In this document: one piece after another, positions 6,498 through 9,667 of the stretch
Layout: the number at the start of each line of letters is the position of its first letter
How positions within the stretch are numbered: position 1 is the stretch's first letter
NCBI GenBank assembly: GCA_030917105.1
Contig: JAUPVI010000026.1
Location: forward strand, 1-9,667
DNA from: Candidatus Babelota bacterium
GTDB lineage: Bacteria; Babelota; Babeliae; Babelales; JAUPTZ01
Direction of reading: 5' to 3'
DNA length: 9,667 nt
Notes under the pieces: generated by a model
The model's input: only the letters and a program-made list of their open reading frames with translations
Told to the model about the DNA's origin: nothing
Database searches by the model: none
Position numbers and translations under genes: made by a program

Positions 6498-7805
6498 TTA
6501 ACTCTTTATTGTCAGCACATCCGTTGCCAGGCAAGGACCAATAACAGCACTCAAGAATACCCTGAGCGTTATGGATTCAAACGTCCCAACGAAAGGAAGC
6601 GCCTTTCCCGGCTCAGTTTCAAGAAGGTTTTTCCAGTCAGAATATCCCGGCTCAGAATTGAACATATATAGACCGTCTTCTGTGAGCAAAAGCAAACAAT
6701 TCAGGAGCAAAGATTTCCTAGTCGACCCTGCTGGTGATGAACGAACGAGGTGGCAAAAAAAACACTGCGTTCTTGAAGCACAAATTATGCTTCTAATTTC
6801 GTCCGGCAGCGCAGCAAGCACCTCCCGAAAGCGACTTTCGCAGCCAAGCTCCTGCAGCTCACGTGAAATAACCCAAAAATCTCCACATTTTTTCTGAAGT
6901 ACCGCAAGATCTTCATCGCTTGGCACTAACATTGGAGCCGATGAGGCAATACGCGACCACGACACGACATCATCTGACGTTGCCCCACCCACTACTGTTG
7001 TGGCAAGCTGTCTAGTCACCGCAAGATGATCGCCAGAAAGCTCGCCTCCCGGAAAAGAAAAGCTAACACGTTCTACCATTGGAGAAGCTCGTAATCCTGC
7101 ATGCGAAAAACTCGCAGGCATATCTGAAACAACAAAGTCTCCTGCTGTTACAGGCGCCTTAGAAAGGCTAGCAAACCCTCCATTTCTATAATCAAATGAA
7201 CCTGCATTTGGACGAACAAACTTACTAGAAACAGGACGACGACATACTGCCGGTACATCGGAAAAAGAGTTCATAGCTCCGACAGCTCCCGACACTACCA
7301 CCATATCTGGTAAGAAAGTAGTACAAAAAAAAGCCTCGAAATTTAAAGATTCTTTTAGGGAGTAAGCATCCGAAGCCTTGTCGCCAAAATTCTTGAGTAA
7401 GCTTTCTCCCTGCAGATTGAAGACAGCGCACTTAGAATTCACAATGAAAATTAAGCAGGTAGTACTCTTTGCTGATACAAAATCAGTTCCTGAACGAGAT
7501 AGCCGCCCAAAAAAACAGCATGCGCCCTCTCTCTGTATCGACTTCTTTACCTCGATGGGCAATGCAGCCAAGGCAGTTTGAACGACTGACGTGTCAAAGG
7601 CTTTTTTACAATAACTATCTTCATAAGTAATTGCCCATTTCCGTGCTACGCAAGTCAAAGGCGTTACATTCGCACCTATAGGAACTTCCCAGGAAAGAGG
7701 TTTCAGCTCAATGTGTACCGGCCGCCCATCAGCAGCAAAAATGCCTACCGACAGCATAACCGCAATACAAAAAAATCCGCCCAACTTACCAGATAAAAAA
7801 CGCAT
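6498..7805 (-). CDS. Exported protein with two copies of a ~115-residue module, unknown
   Basis: I take the ATG at 7805: GGGGGA lies just upstream, and a signal peptide begins there (MRFLSGKLGG, a hydrophobic core, cleavage near IFA-A at 24). The in-frame extension to 7901 would overlap the preceding gene and lacks a signal. The product has 435 residues. Its outer parts are homologous to each other. About 57-172 aligns with 311-425 at a nearly constant offset of 251-254: LAALP (79-83 and 330-334), CFF (97-99 and 348-350), RS, KS, FN (129-130 and 382-383), FE and FL pairs. A Ser/Ala/Val-rich linker (about 173-310) joins them. No known domain or catalytic motif is recognised. The invariant CFF and LAALP suggest a small folded domain with a buried or bonded cysteine. 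It has its own promoter at 7839-7867 and follows another exported-protein gene. Confidence 0.78.
   Translation of the reverse strand: MRFLSGKLGGFFCIAVMLSVGIFAADGRPVHIELKPLSWEVPIGANVTPLTCVARKWAITYEDSYCKKAFDTSVVQTALAALPIEVKKSIQREGACCFFGRLSRSGTDFVSAKSTTCLIFIVNSKCAVFNLQGESLLKNFGDKASDAYSLKESLNFEAFFCTTFLPDMVVVSGAVGAMNSFSDVPAVCRRPVSSKFVRPNAGSFDYRNGGFASLSKAPVTAGDFVVSDMPASFSHAGLRASPMVERVSFSFPGGELSGDHLAVTRQLATTVVGGATSDDVVSWSRIASSAPMLVPSDEDLAVLQKKCGDFWVISRELQELGCESRFREVLAALPDEIRSIICASRTQCFFCHLVRSSPAGSTRKSLLLNCLLLLTEDGLYMFNSEPGYSDWKNLLETEPGKALPFVGTFESITLRVFLSAVIGPCLATDVLTIKS
6531..6875 (-). repeat. Duplicated protein module, C-terminal copy
   Basis: Codes for about residues 311-425 of the 435-residue exported protein. 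Its VLAALPDEIRSII and QCFFCHLVRS match ALAALPIEVKKSI and CCFFGRLSRS in the N-terminal copy. The similarity is clear in protein but not obvious in DNA, so the duplication is old. Confidence 0.75.
7290..7637 (-). repeat. Duplicated protein module, N-terminal copy
   Basis: Codes for about residues 57-172 of the same protein and pairs with the copy at 6531-6875. From LAALP through KS (residues 79-114) the two copies align without a gap. Confidence 0.75.
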
Positions 7806-7820
7806 ACTATCCCCCGATAA

Positions 7821-7834
7821 CCGTAAAAATACGG
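7821..7834 (-). promoter_or_regulatory. Small hairpin in the leader of the two-module gene
   Basis: CCGTA (7821-7825) and TACGG (7830-7834) pair around a four-base A/T loop. On the - strand the stem can extend by a G-U and an A-U pair. It sits at or just after the predicted transcription start and about 10 bases before the GGGGGA ribosome site. It could protect the 5' end, or be a weak terminator for the gene at 7880-8623. Its role is unproven. Confidence 0.3.
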
Positions 7835-7838
7835 CTGT

Positions 7839-7867
7839 ACTGTAGGGAATAAGAAATAAAAAGTCAA
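7839..7867 (-). promoter_or_regulatory. Sigma-70-type promoter for the two-module gene
   Basis: On the - strand: TTGACT (7867-7862, 5/6), a 17-base spacer, and TACAGT (7844-7839, 4/6). It fits within the 74-base gap between the two exported-protein genes and starts RNA near 7832, some 27 bases before the ATG at 7805. Confidence 0.55.
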
Positions 7868-7879
7868 AGCAAAAGCGCC

Positions 7880-8623
7880 TTACCAAACGAAGCGACGACA
7901 CTCCACACCATTGGGTGTCACAAATTTTTCGACTTTCTGCGGCGCGGCGTGCTGCTGGACCTCAATAGCCTCAATTGCACTCTTAATAGAATTGCGAGAG
8001 TGATCATAGTCATGCAGAACAATAGTGGGAAGCAAGCCATGCACATGCGGAGTATTAGACGCCATATGAGCAGTATCACAGACTGCAGAGACGTGCTTGC
8101 TGCTAATAAGCACAATCAAGGCTTTTTCTGGTACATAATCATCTTCGCCAATCTCTTGTTCTGTGATGATCCAAGTCCACCGACTTTGCTGTGCATCCCA
8201 CTCGCGATCTAGCTTATACCAGGAACATTTCTCAAGCTTCTTCATCTTGATGCCGGCCAAGGTGTGCCCCTGTTCAAAATCAAGCTCCAAGCGCTTGCAG
8301 ATAACCAGAGAAAGATCATCCAGCCGCCCATTTTTAACCTCTTCCTCAGAAACTGTAATCGTATAGTCACCAGCTTCGTTAGAGCGAAGGATATTTCCGT
8401 CAAAATAAATCGTAAGCGGCGGCACTGGCTCTCCAGGGTGCCCTTCAATCACAAACTCTCCCATCAAGCGGATAGGCCCCACTGGCATAGCAGGCTCAGC
8501 ACTCCTTGAGTTTACCGCGCTGGCCAATGGTTGGGTCAGCGGAGGCAACACACCAAAAGGTCGCGCCTCAGCAACAGAAGGAAGAAAAAGAAAAGAAAGA
8601 GATAACAATAAGAAAAACATCAT
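7880..8623 (-). CDS. Exported protein with possible Ig-like domain, unknown
   Basis: This 247-residue protein is not recognised. Two adjacent ATGs (8623 and 8620) follow a GTGAGG ribosome site. Residues 1-20 are a typical signal peptide ending VAEA-R. A Pro/Ala-rich linker (about 21-50) precedes a probable beta domain (about 51-175). There, PLTIYFDGNILRSNEAGDYTI resembles the strand-turn-strand pattern of carboxypeptidase-regulatory or other Ig-like folds; this is a pattern impression only. Trp-rich strands follow (WYKLDREWDA, RWTWIITE at about 135-155), then KALIVLISSKHV (167-178). A His-rich segment (HMASNTPHVHG, then LHDYDHS) at about 186-209 could bind metal. Cysteines are at 109, 133, 182 and 242. 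The next - gene starts 74 bases downstream, also for an exported protein, so the pair may act together in the envelope. Confidence 0.75.
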   Translation of the reverse strand: MMFFLLLSLSFLFLPSVAEARPFGVLPPLTQPLASAVNSRSAEPAMPVGPIRLMGEFVIEGHPGEPVPPLTIYFDGNILRSNEAGDYTITVSEEEVKNGRLDDLSLVICKRLELDFEQGHTLAGIKMKKLEKCSWYKLDREWDAQQSRWTWIITEQEIGEDDYVPEKALIVLISSKHVSAVCDTAHMASNTPHVHGLLPTIVLHDYDHSRNSIKSAIEAIEVQQHAAPQKVEKFVTPNGVECRRFVW

Positions 8624-8701
8624 ATAAACCTCACAAGAAAAAGCTGCAAAAACCTTTGTCTCACAACACTATTACTATAGCCAACGCAATTAAATTTAAT
8701 G

Positions 8702-8811
8702 GACGACGTAGTCGTCATTGCGAGAAACGTAGTGACGAAGCAATCTATGTTATTTATGCAACAGACAGATTCATGGATTGCCACGCCGCCGCAAGGCGGC
8801 TCGCAATGACG
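8702..8811. repeat. Palindromic interspersed repeat (CGTCATTGCGAG family)
   Basis: Terminal inverted repeats CGTCATTGCGAG (8713-8724) and CTCGCAATGACG (8800-8811) match perfectly over 12 bases. Inside, CAATCTATG (8741-8749) pairs with CATGGATTG (8772-8780), and GCCGCC-GCAA-GGCGGC (8785-8800) forms a six-pair stem with a GNRA-type loop. Just outside, GACGAC-GTA-GTCGTC (8702-8716) overlaps the left end. Translated, such elements give the familiar spurious peptides RHCEKRSDEAI and DCHAAARRLAMT, seen in mis-called proteins of many genomes. The element encodes no transposase and shows no clear target duplication. It is probably a non-autonomous MITE- or REP-like repeat. Confidence 0.85.
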
Positions 8812-8914
8812 GGCCAAAAAGCACGTCTCTAAAATTAACATTTTGAACTGTGTTGACTACATGCTCAGATTACACAAATGAGGCTGGAGACACAATAGTA
8901 CCTATCTAAAGGAC

Positions 8915-9037
8915 TCAAAAAATCCCTCGTTCTCCCAAGACATATGCTCCGCCCATAGCAATTAAATACATACACCCTCCAAGACTAAATTTAACCCACT
9001 CTACAGGCAAACAAGAAAGAAATGCAACATCTCTAGG
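8915..9037 (-). pseudogene. Possible remnant of a membrane-protein gene
   Basis: A 40-codon open stretch on the - strand ends at a TGA (8917-8915) and reads like a protein: LPVEWVKFSLGGCMYLIAM is a short loop followed by a helix, then GGAYVLGER. The LP...LGG..Y pattern faintly recalls a late helix of hemolysin-III/YqfA-type proteins, but the expected downstream HHAIWH-type motif is absent and the frame closes. Alternatively, an 18-residue peptide starts at the ATG at 8971, which is preceded by GGAGGG. Either reading is weak. Confidence 0.2.
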
Positions 9038-9059
9038 TCAGGGTATTAGAAAAAGAGCC

Positions 9060-9667
9060 CTATGAAGGTTTCTCCACATTCGGTTCTATCAGCGACCGAG
9101 ACAATCGCTCTTGCGTGCTTGGGTGGGAAGAGAACAAGGCATTAAGCCCACGACAATTATAGTGGTTATTTACCCACAACTTCCCTTCAGAAAGACGGGT
9201 CTGAAATTCTAATTGTTGGGCGTCAGTCAACCCTTTAAACCGCCGCATGCTCATGAATTCAGCCACTGCCACTGCATCACTATGATTGCCATTTTTTTCG
9301 TAGTGCAGCATAGACTGCAGCATCGTACGCCCTTTGTCCTTCAAATAGGCTATCATAATCTGATCTGCCTCACGCTCACAACGTCGAGCATACAAAAGCT
9401 CAAGACCAGCACACAACAGACCGAATGAAAAGCACTGAGCTGCCCCCCGCAACATGGCAGGGCCTTTTTTGTCAGCAGCACATGCGGCATGAACCGCTCG
9501 CATAAAAAGTGCCGTCATGGCAAGGCCCATGCTGCACACGGCTATAAACTTCTTTTTTGTGTGATTATGCATTATATGGCCTAGTTCATGAGCAATCACA
9601 CCGAAAACTGCTTCTGTAGAAATTTTTTCAAGCATTCCACGACAAAGAAATATACAAGAATTATCTG
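9060..9667 (-). CDS. M48-family zinc metallopeptidase (partial, N-terminus outside window)
   Basis: The frame is open to the window edge, giving 201 visible residues. The first ones (IFLCRGMLEKISTEA) already match the family's IFVTRGLL-type lead-in, so the methionine at 9635 is internal rather than the start. The zinc site is HELGH (visible residues 26-30) with the third ligand in the ExxAD motif CEREAD (Glu97). The end has SSHPSTQERLSR, the usual M48 HPS-ER signature. Two hydrophobic stretches lie between HELGH and EREAD (about 40-60 and 73-93), as in membrane-associated members such as HtpX or BepA/LoiP-like proteases that degrade misfolded envelope proteins. Which subgroup it belongs to cannot be decided without the N-terminus. 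The stop is TAG at 9062-9060. Confidence 0.92.
   Translation of the reverse strand, partial: DNSCIFLCRGMLEKISTEAVFGVIAHELGHIMHNHTKKKFIAVCSMGLAMTALFMRAVHAACAADKKGPAMLRGAAQCFSFGLLCAGLELLYARRCEREADQIMIAYLKDKGRTMLQSMLHYEKNGNHSDAVAVAEFMSMRRFKGLTDAQQLEFQTRLSEGKLWVNNHYNCRGLNALFSSHPSTQERLSRSLIEPNVEKPS

Larger units (their letters stand above)
8624..9059. other. Gene-poor stretch between exported-protein and M48 genes
   Basis: No convincing intact gene is present. From left to right it holds the leader of the 8623 gene (the only -10-like hexamer is TATAGT on the - strand, with no matching -35), the palindromic repeat at 8702-8811, and then about 250 bases with a possible gene remnant (8915-9037, - strand). 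No tRNA-like cloverleaf or strong terminator was seen after the M48 stop. Confidence 0.6.

Noticed and set aside
7806..7901. Longer start for the two-module protein at 7901, overlapping the preceding gene by 22 bases
   Set aside because: It would bury the signal peptide behind 32 residues and run across a good promoter; GGGGGA precedes the ATG at 7805.
8506..8832. Open + strand frame reading RHCEKRSDEAI and DCHAAARRLAMT
   Set aside because: This is the well-known spurious translation of the palindromic repeat plus antisense of the 8623 gene's start.
1..9667. CRISPR array, toxin-antitoxin pair, phage or defence system
   Set aside because: No spaced direct repeats, no small toxin-like gene pairs, and no nuclease, helicase or transposase motifs outside Rho were found.

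Overview
The window carries a four-gene housekeeping block on the + strand, flanked on both sides by genes for exported proteins of unknown function, most of them on the - strand. The certain calls are ribosomal protein bL27 (rpmA), the translocase subunit SecF, transcription terminator Rho and the tRNA-modification ATPase TsaD. Standard bacterial features are present throughout: Shine-Dalgarno sites, sigma-70-like promoters, TGA used as stop, and Sec signal peptides. The organism is a didermic-type or otherwise Sec-exporting bacterium of intermediate base composition. Many short, unrecognisable secreted proteins, plus a 'CGTCATTGCGAG' palindromic repeat of the kind scattered in host-associated and candidate-phylum genomes, make a Candidatus Dependentiae (TM6)-like or similar intracellular bacterium my best guess. 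That is inference, not a demonstrated placement.

Left part (1-2367). The last 23 codons of an upstream + gene run into a bidirectional terminator (101-132). Next come two - strand genes for small exported proteins (203-745 and 934-1470). They share a near-identical signal peptide and similar downstream terminators but have unrelated mature parts, and the second has no ATG start. A divergent + gene (1540-2367) encodes an exported protein with a membrane-anchored C-terminal half.

Central block (2364-6489). rpmA has its own promoter and stands without rplU. secF follows without secD. A 150-base gap that can fold into a long-range stem leads into rho, and tsaD starts four bases after the rho stop. 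Together these cover translation, protein export, transcription termination and the t6A tRNA modification.

Right part (6498-9667). Two - strand genes for exported proteins follow in the order 8623-7880 then 7805-6498. The second protein contains two copies of a module of about 115 residues. A 436-base gene-poor stretch then holds the palindromic repeat element and perhaps a remnant of a membrane-protein gene. The window ends inside an M48 metallopeptidase gene on the - strand.

I see no CRISPR array, tRNA, rRNA, transposase or phage gene. The most unusual items are the paralogue pair with a shared export signal, the duplicated-module secreted protein with its partner, and the possible structured rho leader.
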